Shown: positions 7,052-15,827 of the stretch, piece by piece | How positions within the stretch are numbered: the first letter of the stretch is position 1 | Layout of the letters: each line of letters starts with the position of its first letter | Source of the DNA: Oscillospiraceae bacterium | GTDB taxonomy: Bacteria > Bacillota > Clostridia > Oscillospirales > Oscillospiraceae | NCBI GenBank assembly: GCA_017540565.1 | Contig: JAFYAU010000035.1 | Span: forward strand, 1-40,988 | Direction: 5' to 3' | Length of the DNA: 40,988 nucleotides | The notes under the pieces: generated by a model | Seen by the model: only the letters and a program-made list of their open reading frames with translations | Databases searched by the model: none | Told to the model about the DNA's origin: nothing | Translations under genes and position numbers: made by a program

Positions 7052-8686
7052 ATGGTAGTGACAGAACTGCTGGAGCGCAATGCCGCGCTCTATCCCGATG
7101 AGGTGGCTCTCGTAGAGCTCAACCCCGAGGAACCCGACAGCCGCCGGCTGTCCTGGAAGGAATTCAGCCTGATCGAGCCCACCCGGTACGCACCGTACCG
7201 CAGGGAGATCACCTGGAGCGTCTTTGACGAGAAGGCCAACCGCTTCGCCAACATGCTGCTCAGCCGCGGCATCAAAAAAGGCGACAAAGTCGCCATCCTC
7301 ATGTACAACTGCCTGGAATGGCTGCCCATCTACTTCGGTGTACTGAAGACCGGGGCTATCGCCGTTCCTTTCAATTTCAGATATGACGCGAGCGAGATCC
7401 TCTACTGCGCCGAACTGGCGGACACCGTCTGCCTGATCTTTGACGCCGCCTTCATCGGGCGTATCGAGCGCAACGCCGAGCGTCTCATGAAAGGTCGCAT
7501 GCTGATCTACTTCGGTGACGGATGCCCGCCTTTTGCCGAAAGCTACCGTGAACTGGTGGAGGACTGCTCCAGCCGTTCCCCCGGTATCCGACTGACCGAG
7601 GATGACGAAGGCGCCATCTACTTCTCCTCCGGCACCACCGGCTTTCCGAAAGCCATCCTGCATAAGCACCGCAGCCTGATCCAGGCGGCGGAGATGGAGC
7701 AGAAACACCACGCCACGGGACGGAACGATGTTTTCCTCTGTATCCCGCCTCTGTACCACACCGGCGCCAAGTTCCACTGGATGGGGAGCCTGATCGCCGG
7801 GTCCCGGGCCGTCCTGCTGAAGGGCACCTCGCCCGATACTATCCTCCGTGCCGTCTCCGAGGAACGGTGCACGATCGTATGGCTGCTGGTCCCCTGGGCC
7901 CAGGATATCCTGGACGCTCTGGACCGCGGCGACATCCGGCTGGAGGATTACCATCTGGATCAATGGCGCCTGATGCATATCGGTGCGCAGCCGGTGCCCC
8001 CCTCTCTTGTACGGCGGTGGAAGCAATACTTCCCGAACCACGACTACGACACCAACTACGGTCTGTCCGAATCCACCGGCCCGGGCTGCGTTCATCTGGG
8101 CATGGAGAACATCCGCAAGGTCGGCGCTATCGGCGTGCCCGGTTACCGCTGGACCTGCAAGATCGTCGACGAGGCCGGCGAACCCGTCGCGCAGGGCAAT
8201 GTGGGCGAGCTGTGCGTCAAGGGTCCCGGCGTCATGACCTGCTATTACAACAACCCCGAGGCCACCGCTGAAGTGCTGAAGGACGGCTGGCTGTTCACCG
8301 GGGACATGGCCATGCAGGATGAGGAGGGCTTCATCTACCTGGTCGATCGTAAGAAGGACGTCATCGTCTCCGGCGGCGAGAATATCTATCCCGTACAGAT
8401 AGAGGACTTCCTCCGCAATCTCAATAAGATCAAGGACGTGGCGGTGATCGGTCTGCCCGACCCGCGCACCGGCGAAAAGCCCGCCGCCGTGGTGGAGATC
8501 AAGGAGGGCATGACCTGCACGGAGCAGGAGATCAATGACTTCTGCATGGATCTGCCCCGCTACAAGCGCCCGCGGGAGATCATCTTCATGGATATTCCCC
8601 GCAACGCCACCGGAAAGATCGAGAAGCCGAAGCTGCGCAGGATGCTCGGCGCTGAGAACCTCGTGGCAAAAGAGAACGGCATCTGA
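7052..8686 (+). CDS. AMP-forming acyl/aryl-CoA ligase (ANL superfamily)
   Basis: The 544-residue enzyme belongs to the AMP-binding acid:CoA ligases, which adenylate a carboxylic acid and then transfer it to CoA. Visible motifs are the ATP loop YFSSGTTGFPKAIL, the YGLSES motif, the hinge region TGDMAMQDEEGFIYLVDRKKD with VSGGENIYP, and the C-terminal catalytic Lys in PRNATGKIEKPK. An open frame extends 28 codons upstream, but that stretch overlaps the promoter, so I start at ATG 7052. The iorA gene follows 12 bases after the stop. This context suggests an aryl acid such as indoleacetate or phenylacetate as substrate. The sequence cannot prove it, and a medium-chain fatty acid or carnitine-like acid remains possible. 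Confidence 0.88.
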   Translation: MVVTELLERNAALYPDEVALVELNPEEPDSRRLSWKEFSLIEPTRYAPYRREITWSVFDEKANRFANMLLSRGIKKGDKVAILMYNCLEWLPIYFGVLKTGAIAVPFNFRYDASEILYCAELADTVCLIFDAAFIGRIERNAERLMKGRMLIYFGDGCPPFAESYRELVEDCSSRSPGIRLTEDDEGAIYFSSGTTGFPKAILHKHRSLIQAAEMEQKHHATGRNDVFLCIPPLYHTGAKFHWMGSLIAGSRAVLLKGTSPDTILRAVSEERCTIVWLLVPWAQDILDALDRGDIRLEDYHLDQWRLMHIGAQPVPPSLVRRWKQYFPNHDYDTNYGLSESTGPGCVHLGMENIRKVGAIGVPGYRWTCKIVDEAGEPVAQGNVGELCVKGPGVMTCYYNNPEATAEVLKDGWLFTGDMAMQDEEGFIYLVDRKKDVIVSGGENIYPVQIEDFLRNLNKIKDVAVIGLPDPRTGEKPAAVVEIKEGMTCTEQEINDFCMDLPRYKRPREIIFMDIPRNATGKIEKPKLRRMLGAENLVAKENGI

Positions 8687-8698
8687 GGAGGTACCCGC

Positions 8699-10423
8699 AT
8701 GAAAGAACTGATGCTCGGCAACAAAGCCGTGGCACGCGGCCTGTATGAGGCCGGCTGCCGTTTCATCTCCAGCTATCCGGGTACCCCCAGCACGGAGATC
8801 ACCGAGGAGGCGGCGCTGTATGACGAGATCTACTGCGAATGGGCTCCCAATGAGAAGGTGGCCCTTGAAGCCGCTCACGGAGCGAGCCTGGGCGGCGCCC
8901 GCGCGGCCTGCGCCATGAAGCATGTCGGCCTGAACGTTGCAGCGGATCCGCTGTTTTCCATCTCCTATCAGGGACTGAACGCCGGTCTGGTGATCTGCGT
9001 GGCGGATGACCCAGGCATGCATTCCTCCCAGAATGAACAGGACTCAAGGCATTACGCCAAAGCCGCCAAGGTCCCCATGCTGGAACCCTCCGACTCCGCC
9101 GAGGCCGTGACTTTTGCAAAAGCGGCCTTCGAGATTTCGGAGGAATTCAACACGCCCGTATTCCTGAAAATGTGTACGCGCGTGGCCCATTCCCAGAGCG
9201 TCGTGGAACCCGGCAGTAGAGAGGAAGTCCCCCTCGTCCCCTATGTCAAGGACCCGACCAAGGTCATGATGACTGCCAACTCCCGCAATGCCCATGTCCG
9301 CGTAGAGAAAAGGACGAAGGATCTTATCGCCTGGGCGGAGACCTGTCCTTTCAACCGGGTCGAAGCAGGCAGGAGGGAGATCGGCGTCATCTGCGACTCC
9401 ACTTCCTACCAGTACGCCCGCGAGGTGTTCGGGGACGGTGCGAGCTACCTGAAGATCGGTCTGGTGTTCCCGCTGGCAGAGAAGCTGTTCCTGGATTTCG
9501 CCGCCTCCGTCGACCGGGTGATCGTGCTCGAAGAACTCGATCCGGTACTTGAGGAACACTGCCGCCGGCTCGGCATCGCCGTCGAGGGCAAGTCCCTGTT
9601 TCCCGTCTGCGGCGAATTCTCCCAGAATCTGGTGCGTTCCTGCCTTGGCCTGTCCGTCCCTTCTTCCGTCTCGATCGAAGACCCCATCCCCGCGCGCCCG
9701 CCGGTGATGTGCGCCGGCTGCCCGCACCGGGGCATGTTCTATACGCTCAAGAAGCACGACTGTATGGTCTACGGCGACATCGGGTGCTACACGCTGGGAG
9801 CACTGGCCCCGCTGAACTCCATGGATCTGAACGTGTGCATGGGAGCCTCCTGCTCCGGTCTGCACGGTTTCAACAAAGCGATCGGTCCCGAGGCCGAGCG
9901 GCACAGCGTGGGCGTGATCGGTGATTCCACCTTCATCCATTCCGGCATCACCGGAATCATAGACATCGCGTACAACATGACCAATTCCACCGTGATCATT
10001 CTGGACAACTCCATTACCGGAATGACCGGTCATCAGCAGAACCCCACCACTGGGAAGAATCTGCGGGGCGACCCGGCCGGCAAGGTGGACCTGGAAGCCC
10101 TGTGCCATGCTGTAGGCTTCCGCCGCGTGCGCGTGGTGGATCCCTACGATCTGGCCGCCGCGGATGAGGCTCTTACGGAGGAACTTGCCGCAGAGGAGCC
10201 TTCGGTCATCATCAGCCGCAGGCCATGCGTCATGATCAAAGGCACGGTGCACAAGCCGCCGCTGTCGGTGGATGAGGACAAGTGCGTCGGCTGCCGGTCC
10301 TGTATGAAGATCGGCTGCCCTGCCATCTCCGTCCAGAATAAAAAAGCCCGCATCGATCCCACGCAGTGCATCGGCTGCGGGGTATGCACCCAGATGTGCC
10401 GCTTCGGCGCACTGGCGGAATGA
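8699..10423 (+). CDS. iorA: Indolepyruvate:ferredoxin oxidoreductase, alpha subunit
   Basis: The 574-residue subunit is the thiamine-diphosphate half of the enzyme that converts aryl pyruvates to aryl-acetyl-CoA, CO2 and reduced ferredoxin. The N-terminal pyrimidine-binding domain starts with LMLGNKAVARGLYEAG and SSYPGTPSTEI. The diphosphate-binding domain shows CAGCPHRG, GDIGCYTLG, CMGASCSGLHG and GDSTFIHSGITG. The C-terminus carries two 4Fe-4S motifs, CVGCRSCMKIGCP and CIGCGVCTQMC. Length and order match IorA. A GAGG ribosome site lies just ahead of the ATG. It sits 12 bases after the ligase gene and 14 bases before iorB, so the three form one operon. In methanogens the same enzyme can run in reverse to build aromatic amino acids from aryl acetates. 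Confidence 0.95.
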   Translation: MKELMLGNKAVARGLYEAGCRFISSYPGTPSTEITEEAALYDEIYCEWAPNEKVALEAAHGASLGGARAACAMKHVGLNVAADPLFSISYQGLNAGLVICVADDPGMHSSQNEQDSRHYAKAAKVPMLEPSDSAEAVTFAKAAFEISEEFNTPVFLKMCTRVAHSQSVVEPGSREEVPLVPYVKDPTKVMMTANSRNAHVRVEKRTKDLIAWAETCPFNRVEAGRREIGVICDSTSYQYAREVFGDGASYLKIGLVFPLAEKLFLDFAASVDRVIVLEELDPVLEEHCRRLGIAVEGKSLFPVCGEFSQNLVRSCLGLSVPSSVSIEDPIPARPPVMCAGCPHRGMFYTLKKHDCMVYGDIGCYTLGALAPLNSMDLNVCMGASCSGLHGFNKAIGPEAERHSVGVIGDSTFIHSGITGIIDIAYNMTNSTVIILDNSITGMTGHQQNPTTGKNLRGDPAGKVDLEALCHAVGFRRVRVVDPYDLAAADEALTEELAAEEPSVIISRRPCVMIKGTVHKPPLSVDEDKCVGCRSCMKIGCPAISVQNKKARIDPTQCIGCGVCTQMCRFGALAE

Positions 10424-10437
10424 GAGGAGACGATCGT

Positions 10438-11013
10438 ATGGCATGCACGAATATCATGATCGTTGGCGTCGGCGGGCAGGGCACCCTGCTTGCCAGCAAG
10501 ATGCTGGGCCGCGTCCTCCTGGATCAGGGCTTCGACGTCAAGGTATCCGAAGTCCACGGCATGAGCCAGCGGGGAGGCAGCGTCGTCACCTATGTCCGCT
10601 TCGGCGACAGAGTCTGCTCCCCCGTCATCGACCGTGGCGAGGCCGACGTGATCCTCTCCTTTGAGCAGCTGGAAGCTGCCCGCTGGCTTGAGTATCTGAA
10701 GCCCGGCGGGAAGATCGTCACGAACCTGCAGAAGATCGAACCCATGCCGGTGATCACCGGCGCAGCCGTCTACCCCGACAGGCTGGTGGAGAAGATGCGC
10801 GCAGCCGGAGCCGACGTGGAGGCCGGTGACTATCTTGCCATGGCCGTGGAGGCAGGCTCCTCCAAGGCCGTCAACATGGTGCTGATGGGCAGGCTCTCCG
10901 CCCTTTTCCCTGAGATCCCGGAGGCGGACTGGCTGGCTGCTCTGGATGCCGTCGTTCCTCCCCGGTTCCTGGATCTGAACCGCGCAGCCTTCGCCGCCGG
11001 ACGGAATGCCTGA
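10438..11013 (+). CDS. iorB: Indolepyruvate:ferredoxin oxidoreductase, beta subunit
   Basis: The 191-residue protein is the gamma-type (2-oxoacid ferredoxin oxidoreductase gamma domain) subunit. It shows IMIVGVGGQGTLLASKMLG at the N-terminus and the family motif EVHGMSQRGGSV near residue 40. With IorA it forms the active complex. The frame is open 24 codons further upstream inside iorA, but ATG 10438 has AGAGGAGA before it and gives the family N-terminus, so I use it. The gene is the last of the operon: a terminator follows at 11046-11087. Confidence 0.94.
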   Translation: MACTNIMIVGVGGQGTLLASKMLGRVLLDQGFDVKVSEVHGMSQRGGSVVTYVRFGDRVCSPVIDRGEADVILSFEQLEAARWLEYLKPGGKIVTNLQKIEPMPVITGAAVYPDRLVEKMRAAGADVEAGDYLAMAVEAGSSKAVNMVLMGRLSALFPEIPEADWLAALDAVVPPRFLDLNRAAFAAGRNA

Positions 11014-11045
11014 CGCGGCGGACGGACCGCATATCCCGCCTCATG

Positions 11046-11087
11046 ACCTGCGGCCCTGCGGACATCATCCGCCGGCCGCAGGTTTTT
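11046..11087 (+). terminator. Terminator of the ligase-iorAB operon
   Basis: ACCTGCGGCC (11046-11055) pairs with GGCCGCAGGT (11074-11083), with an inner GCGGA/TCCGC helix. The T run covers 11083-11087. It is the first element of the 364-base gap 11014-11377. After it comes a pyrimidine-rich stretch, then the metF promoter and a leader of about 100 bases. I see no gene in the gap. Confidence 0.85.
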
Positions 11088-11241
11088 CACGCCCTGCAAC
11101 AGGAATCCGTACTCTCCGGCGCTTCATTTTTCTTCCTCTTTTCTTCCCCTTTTTTCCTGCTTTCTTCAGGTTCATACCTTCTTTCGGGTAAGCCTCGACG
11201 GAGAATACAAATTTTAGCCACAATTCTACAAAAACATGGAA

Positions 11242-11270
11242 TTGACAGTCATTTTTGGCATCGGTATAAT
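11242..11270 (+). promoter_or_regulatory. Perfect consensus promoter of the one-carbon operon
   Basis: TTGACA (11242-11247) and TATAAT (11265-11270) match consensus at all twelve positions with a 17-base spacer. This fits very high expression of metF-fhs. About 100 bases of leader follow, ending in an AAAGGAAG ribosome site. I see no recognisable riboswitch in the leader. Confidence 0.92.
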
Positions 11271-11377
11271 GACCATAGAACAGTCTGCACTGGTCCGGCA
11301 TTGCGCAGGCACAGCAGCTGTTCAATCAGAAAGCAGCCATAATTAAAGAGTACAATATTTGGAAAGGAAGATCACCC

Positions 11378-12310
11378 ATGAATGTAGTAGATATCATGAA
11401 AAAGCGTATGGCTTTCTCCTTCGAAGTCTTCCCCCCGAAGACCGAGAAGGGCATGGAAAAGCTCTGCGGTGAGGGCGGCGTTCTGGAGCAGCTGAACACG
11501 CTGGATCCCGATTACATCTCCTGCACCTACGGCGCCGGCGGCAGCAACGTCGGTCTGAACCTCGAGGTTCTGAAGCACGTCAAGGAGAACACCAAGGCGA
11601 TCCCCGTGACCCACTTCACCTGCATCGGCAACACCAAGGAAGGCATCCGCGACCAGCTCCAGACCTATCTGGACAACGGCATCGATCACATCCTCGCCCT
11701 GCGCGGCGACCTGCCTTTCGGCTGGAAGGGCACGGGCGGCGATCTTCACTACGCCACCGAGTTGGTCAAGTTCATCCGTCAGGAGTTCGGCGACAAGTTC
11801 ACCATCGCCGTTGCCGGTTCCCCCGAGGGCCACATTGCCTGCCGCAGCCTGGCTTCCGACATCTCCTACCTCAAGCAAAAGCAGGATGAGGGTGCCGATT
11901 ACATCATGACCCAGCTGTGCTGGGATATGGATCAGTTCCACTGGTGGATGGATGCCATCCGCAAGGCCGGCGTGACCATGCCCGTCGATGTGGGAATCAT
12001 GCCCGTTCTGTCCATCGATTCCACCATCAACATGGCTCTGTCCCGTAACGGCTGCGTCATGCCCAGAGAGCTGTCCTCCATCATCTCCAACCACTGGATC
12101 TTCCCCAACCCCTTCGCTCCCAACGAGTCCGAGGAATCCATTGCCCAGAAGAAGGCCGACTTCGAGAAGGCCGGCATGGAGTACACCTGCAACCTGATCG
12201 ACGAGTACAGAGTCAGCGGCATCCAGGGCATCCACCTGTATGCTCTCAACAAGTTCGAGAAGGTCAACCAGATCCTCAAGATGTCCCACATCATGGACTA
12301 CATCGACTGA
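11378..12310 (+). CDS. metF: 5,10-methylenetetrahydrofolate reductase
   Basis: The 310-residue flavoprotein reduces methylene-THF to methyl-THF, the last folate step of the Wood-Ljungdahl methyl branch and the donor for methionine synthesis. It begins with the family segment FSFEVFPPKTEKG and continues with YISCTYGAGG, THFTCIGN, LALRGD and MTQLCWD, matching MetF barrel strands. The ATG has AAAGGAAG ahead. Many acetogens place metV (a zinc/cobalamin-type partner) next to metF; here no metV is present, and the gene stands first in the operon before fhs. Its electron donor is therefore open: NADH directly, or the flavoprotein encoded at 15828. Confidence 0.95.
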   Translation: MNVVDIMKKRMAFSFEVFPPKTEKGMEKLCGEGGVLEQLNTLDPDYISCTYGAGGSNVGLNLEVLKHVKENTKAIPVTHFTCIGNTKEGIRDQLQTYLDNGIDHILALRGDLPFGWKGTGGDLHYATELVKFIRQEFGDKFTIAVAGSPEGHIACRSLASDISYLKQKQDEGADYIMTQLCWDMDQFHWWMDAIRKAGVTMPVDVGIMPVLSIDSTINMALSRNGCVMPRELSSIISNHWIFPNPFAPNESEESIAQKKADFEKAGMEYTCNLIDEYRVSGIQGIHLYALNKFEKVNQILKMSHIMDYID

Positions 12311-12351
12311 TCAGTCGAAAGCAAGAAGTAAGCAGTTAGGAGTAAAGATAA

Positions 12352-14025
12352 ATGGGATTCAAATCTGACATTGAGATCGCTCAGGAATCCGAAATGCTGC
12401 CGATCACTCAGATTGCTGAGCAGGTAGGCATCCCGGACGAGTACATCGAGCAGTACGGCAAGTACAAAGCAAAAATCGACTACAACCTTCTGACCGACAA
12501 ACCCAGAGAGTACGGCAAGCTGATCCTCGTGACCGCCATCAACCCCACCCCCGCCGGTGAGGGCAAGACCACCACGACCGTTGGTCTGGCCGACGGTCTC
12601 CGGAAGATCGGCAAGAACGTCGTCGTTGCTCTGCGTGAGCCCTCCCTCGGCCCCGTGTTCGGCGTCAAGGGCGGCGCGGCCGGCGGCGGATACGCTCAGG
12701 TCGTTCCTATGGAGGACATCAACCTCCACTTCACCGGTGACATGCACGCCATCGGTGCTGCCAACAACCTGATCGCTGCCATGCTCGACAACCACATCTA
12801 TCAGGGCAACGCTCTGAACATCGATCCCCGCCGCATCACCTGGAGACGCTGCGTGGATATGAACGACCGTCAGCTCCGCTTCGTCACGGACGGCCTGGGC
12901 GGCCGCGTCAACGGCACGCCCCGCGAGGATGGCTACGATATCACCGTTGCCTCCGAGATCATGGCTATCCTGTGCCTGAGCAGTGACATCACCGACCTGA
13001 AGCAGAGAGTGGCCCGTATCGTCGTCGGCTACACCTATGACGAAAAGCCCGTGACCGCCGGCGACCTGAAGGCCGAAGGCGCTGTCGCCGCCCTGCTGAA
13101 GGATGCCCTGAAGCCCAATCTCGTGCAGACGCTGGAGCACACCCCCGCGTTCGTGCACGGCGGTCCTTTCGCCAACATCGCCCACGGCTGCAACTCCGTG
13201 ATGGCTACCAAGATGGCCCTCATGCTGGGTGACTATGCCGTTACCGAAGCTGGCTTCGGTGCCGACCTCGGCGCTGAGAAGTTCCTTGACATCAAGTGCC
13301 GCAAGGCCGGATTCAAGCCCAGTGCCGTCGTCATCGTCGCCACCGTGCGCGCCCTGAAGAACCACGGCGGCGTGCCCAAGGCCGAGCTGAACGAGGAGAA
13401 CCTGGCCGCTCTGGAGGCCGGTCTGCCCAACCTGCTGCAGCATGTGGAGAACGTGACCAAGGTCTTCAAGCTTCCCTGCGTGGTCGCCATCAATGCCTTC
13501 CCCACCGACACCAAGGCCGAACTCGATCTGGTCGAGGCCAAGTGCAAGGAGTACGGCGTGAACGTGGCCCTGAGTGAAGTGTGGGCCAAGGGCGGCGAGG
13601 GCGGCATCGCCCTGGCTGAGGAAGTCGTCCGTCTGTGCGAGCAGCCCAATGACTTCTCCTTCACCTACGATCTGGATGCCACCATTGAGGAGAAACTGGA
13701 AGCCATCGTCACCAAGATCTATCATGGCAGAAGCGTGATGTACACCGCCAACGCCAAGAAGCAGATCGCCCAGCTGACCGCTCTCGGGTTCGACAAGCTG
13801 CCCATCTGCGTAGCCAAGACCCAGTACAGCTTCAGCGACGACCAGAACCTCAAGGGCGCTCCCAAGGACTTCGACGTCACCGTTCGGAACGTAAAGGTCT
13901 CCGCCGGTGCCGGCTTCCTGGTAGCCCTCACGGGTGATATCATGACCATGCCCGGTCTGCCCAAAGTGCCCTCTGCCGAGAAGATCGACGTGGACGCCAC
14001 CGGCAAGATCTCCGGCCTGTTCTGA
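12352..14025 (+). CDS. fhs: Formate-tetrahydrofolate ligase
   Basis: The 557-residue enzyme makes 10-formyl-THF from formate, THF and ATP. It is the entry point of the methyl branch and works in the cytoplasm as a tetramer. The ATP loop [15 protein letters not shown] lies at about residues 64-78, followed by [20 protein letters not shown] and FTGDMHAI, both hallmarks of the family. Length is normal. The start ATG has TTAGGAG eleven bases ahead, and the gene follows metF by 41 bases. Codon use is strongly biased to a few codons, as in highly expressed genes. A hairpin with a T tail at 14037-14070 follows the stop and may reduce readthrough into fchA. Confidence 0.98.
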   Translation: MGFKSDIEIAQESEMLPITQIAEQVGIPDEYIEQYGKYKAKIDYNLLTDKPREYGKLILVTAINPTPAGEGKTTTTVGLADGLRKIGKNVVVALREPSLGPVFGVKGGAAGGGYAQVVPMEDINLHFTGDMHAIGAANNLIAAMLDNHIYQGNALNIDPRRITWRRCVDMNDRQLRFVTDGLGGRVNGTPREDGYDITVASEIMAILCLSSDITDLKQRVARIVVGYTYDEKPVTAGDLKAEGAVAALLKDALKPNLVQTLEHTPAFVHGGPFANIAHGCNSVMATKMALMLGDYAVTEAGFGADLGAEKFLDIKCRKAGFKPSAVVIVATVRALKNHGGVPKAELNEENLAALEAGLPNLLQHVENVTKVFKLPCVVAINAFPTDTKAELDLVEAKCKEYGVNVALSEVWAKGGEGGIALAEEVVRLCEQPNDFSFTYDLDATIEEKLEAIVTKIYHGRSVMYTANAKKQIAQLTALGFDKLPICVAKTQYSFSDDQNLKGAPKDFDVTVRNVKVSAGAGFLVALTGDIMTMPGLPKVPSAEKIDVDATGKISGLF

Positions 14026-14036
14026 TCCTAGTACTG

Positions 14037-14070
14037 AAAGCCGGGCTTCCCGAAAGCCCGGCTTTTCTCT
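14037..14070 (+). terminator. Terminator or attenuator between fhs and fchA
   Basis: AAAGCCGGGCTT (14037-14048) pairs with AAGCCCGGCTTT (14054-14065) around five bases, followed by TCTCTT. No new promoter is evident before fchA, so partial termination is likely, setting lower expression for fchA-folD. Confidence 0.8.
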
Positions 14071-14085
14071 TATGAGGTGGAACGA

Positions 14086-14724
14086 ATGAGTTTTCAGGAT
14101 AAAAATCTGGCAGAATTCAACGCCGAACTGGCTTCCAAAGCCCCTGTCCCGGGAGGCGGCGGTGCCAGCGCTCTGGTCGGAGCCGTCGGAACGGCTCTGG
14201 GCGGGATGGTCGCCAGCCTGACGATCGGCAAGAAGAAATTCATCCCCGTAGAGGAGGAGCTGAAGGAACTGCAGGCGAAATGCCTCAGGATCCAGAGCGA
14301 CCTTCTGACCCTGATTGACAAGGATGCCGAGGGCTTTGCCCCGCTGGCTGCCGCCTACTCCCTTCCTGCTGAGACCGAGGAACAGAAAGCCCGTAAGGCT
14401 GCCGTTCTGGAGGAGGAGGGCGTAAAGGCCTGCGATGTGCCTCTTCAGATCATGGAAAAATGCTGCGAGGCCATTGATGCCATCGCAGTGTTCGCGGAAA
14501 AAGGCAGCCGCCTCGCCGTCAGCGACGCCGGAGTGGGAGCCCTGTTCTGCAAGGCTGCGCTGGAGGGCGCCAGCCTGAACGTGTTCATCAACACGAAATC
14601 CCTTAAGGATCGGTCCGCGGCTGCCCGTCTGGACGCCCGGGCCAATGATATGCTGAAAGAATACGGCGGCAAGGCCGAACAGATCTATCTGGCGGTGGCC
14701 GCGTCACTGAAAGTTGAGGAGTGA
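14086..14724 (+). CDS. fchA: Methenyltetrahydrofolate cyclohydrolase (cyclodeaminase family)
   Basis: The 212-residue protein belongs to the formiminotransferase-cyclodeaminase/cyclohydrolase family. It has FNAELASKAPVPGGGGASAL near the N-terminus, the glycine-rich folate-binding motif of the family, and an all-helical remainder (SDAGVGALFCKAALEGASLNV). It would hydrolyse methenyl-THF reversibly, between Fhs and FolD. The frame opens at GTG 14077, but GAGGTGG makes a good ribosome site for ATG 14086, which I choose. The folD gene starts six bases after its stop. Since that FolD seems to lack cyclohydrolase residues, FchA probably provides the missing activity. Confidence 0.88.
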   Translation: MSFQDKNLAEFNAELASKAPVPGGGGASALVGAVGTALGGMVASLTIGKKKFIPVEEELKELQAKCLRIQSDLLTLIDKDAEGFAPLAAAYSLPAETEEQKARKAAVLEEEGVKACDVPLQIMEKCCEAIDAIAVFAEKGSRLAVSDAGVGALFCKAALEGASLNVFINTKSLKDRSAAARLDARANDMLKEYGGKAEQIYLAVAASLKVEE

Positions 14725-14730
14725 TTCACT

Positions 14731-15708
14731 ATGGCAAACGTATTAGACTGCAAGGTGGTGGCTCAGGCCATCAAGGACGAATGCAAAGCCGCGGCCGACG
14801 AGCTGAAGGCAAAGGGCATCGTCCCCAAACTGGGTATCATCCGCGTGGGCGAAAAGGGCCCCGACCTTTCCTATGAGAAGGGCGCCACGAAGACCATGGA
14901 AGAAGCCGGCATCGAGGTGGAAGTGTTCGCGCTGCCCGCCGATGTCTCCCAGGAGGAGTACATTGAGCTGTTCCGCAAAGTGAACGCCGATCCCGCTATT
15001 CACGGCATCCTGCCTTTCCGTCCTCTGGACAACATCGACGAGAACGAGGCCATTGCCAAGAACCTGAGCCCCGAGAAGGACGTGGACTCCACCAATCCCT
15101 CCAATATGGGCAAACTGGTCATCAACGATCCCACCGGCCTGTATCCCTGCACCGCCAGCGCTATCGTGGAAGTCATCGACTACTACGCCGAAGAGATCAA
15201 GGCGGCCGTCCGTCCCAAGTACGTGCCCCTGCCTCTGGCCAAGCCCGGCCAGGAGGATGATGTGTGCTGCGGTCTTGACGTCTGCATCATCAACAACTCC
15301 AACGTCATCGGCAAGCCAGTGGCCATGATGCTGACCAACCGTTTCGCCACCGTGTCCATCGTGCACCACCTGACCCACGGCGAAGTGAAGAACGACTACA
15401 CCACCCAGGCCGACGTGGTCATCTGCGCCGTGCCCTTCAAAAACTCTGTAACCGCCGACATGATCAAGGAAGGCGCCGTCGTCATCGACGCCGCTGTCAT
15501 CCGCGAGAAGGCGTTCGACGAGAACGGCCAGCCCGTGATCAACGAGAAGACCGGCAAGCAGAAGATCGTCACCCTGGGCTGCTGCTCCGATGACGTGGAG
15601 GCCAAGGCCAGCTGGAAGACTCCGGTTCCCGGCGTCGGCGCCATCACCTCCGCTCTTCTGGCCAAGAACCTGATCAAGGCCTGCAAGGTGCAGAACGGTC
15701 TGATTTAA
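14731..15708 (+). CDS. folD: Methylenetetrahydrofolate dehydrogenase, probably without cyclohydrolase activity
   Basis: The 325-residue protein has both FolD domains: the catalytic half with SYEKGATKTMEEAG and PEKDVDSTNPSNMG, and the NAD(P) domain with NNSNVIGKPVAMML and the end TPVPGVGAIT. In ordinary FolD the catalytic Lys lies four residues after the conserved Tyr. Here Tyr48 is followed by Ala52 at that place. The Gln of the usual ILVQLPLP motif is Phe96 (ILPFRPLD). These changes resemble yeast Mtd1, an NAD-dependent dehydrogenase that lacks cyclohydrolase activity. The gene directly follows the separate cyclohydrolase fchA, which supports this reading. An insertion around residues 180-195 and another near 280 explain the extra length over the usual 280-300. 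Confidence 0.9.
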   Translation: MANVLDCKVVAQAIKDECKAAADELKAKGIVPKLGIIRVGEKGPDLSYEKGATKTMEEAGIEVEVFALPADVSQEEYIELFRKVNADPAIHGILPFRPLDNIDENEAIAKNLSPEKDVDSTNPSNMGKLVINDPTGLYPCTASAIVEVIDYYAEEIKAAVRPKYVPLPLAKPGQEDDVCCGLDVCIINNSNVIGKPVAMMLTNRFATVSIVHHLTHGEVKNDYTTQADVVICAVPFKNSVTADMIKEGAVVIDAAVIREKAFDENGQPVINEKTGKQKIVTLGCCSDDVEAKASWKTPVPGVGAITSALLAKNLIKACKVQNGLI

Positions 15709-15711
15709 CTC

Positions 15712-15741
15712 TTTACAATCCGCCGTTTTCTCCCTTATAAT
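15712..15741 (+). promoter_or_regulatory. Promoter in the folD-flavoprotein gap
   Basis: TTTACA (15712-15717) and TATAAT (15736-15741) are 18 bases apart. The promoter begins four bases after the folD stop and lies ahead of the hairpin at 15758-15790, so its transcript would meet that hairpin almost at once. Confidence 0.65.
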
Positions 15742-15757
15742 TAGATAAGCCTTTTCG

Positions 15758-15790
15758 ATACCCCGGTCCTGACAGGCCGGGGTATGTTTT
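15758..15790 (+). terminator. Terminator-like hairpin, possible attenuator
   Basis: ATACCCCGG (15758-15766) pairs with CCGGGGTAT (15777-15785), followed by GTTTT. It ends the folD transcript or attenuates the one started at 15712-15741. Confidence 0.7.
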
Positions 15791-15827
15791 ATGATGTTTA
15801 TCCCGGTTTCCCGGTCAGGAGGATGCC

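Noticed and set aside
4738..9022. Long leftward open frames of 780 and 739 codons over holB-ricT and the ligase-iorA genes
   Set aside because: They cross gene borders, promoters and a terminator and have no recognisable domain; the rightward genes explain the sequence fully.
12298..13725. Leftward open frame opposite fhs
   Set aside because: It is an antisense shadow of a highly biased gene; fhs is certain.
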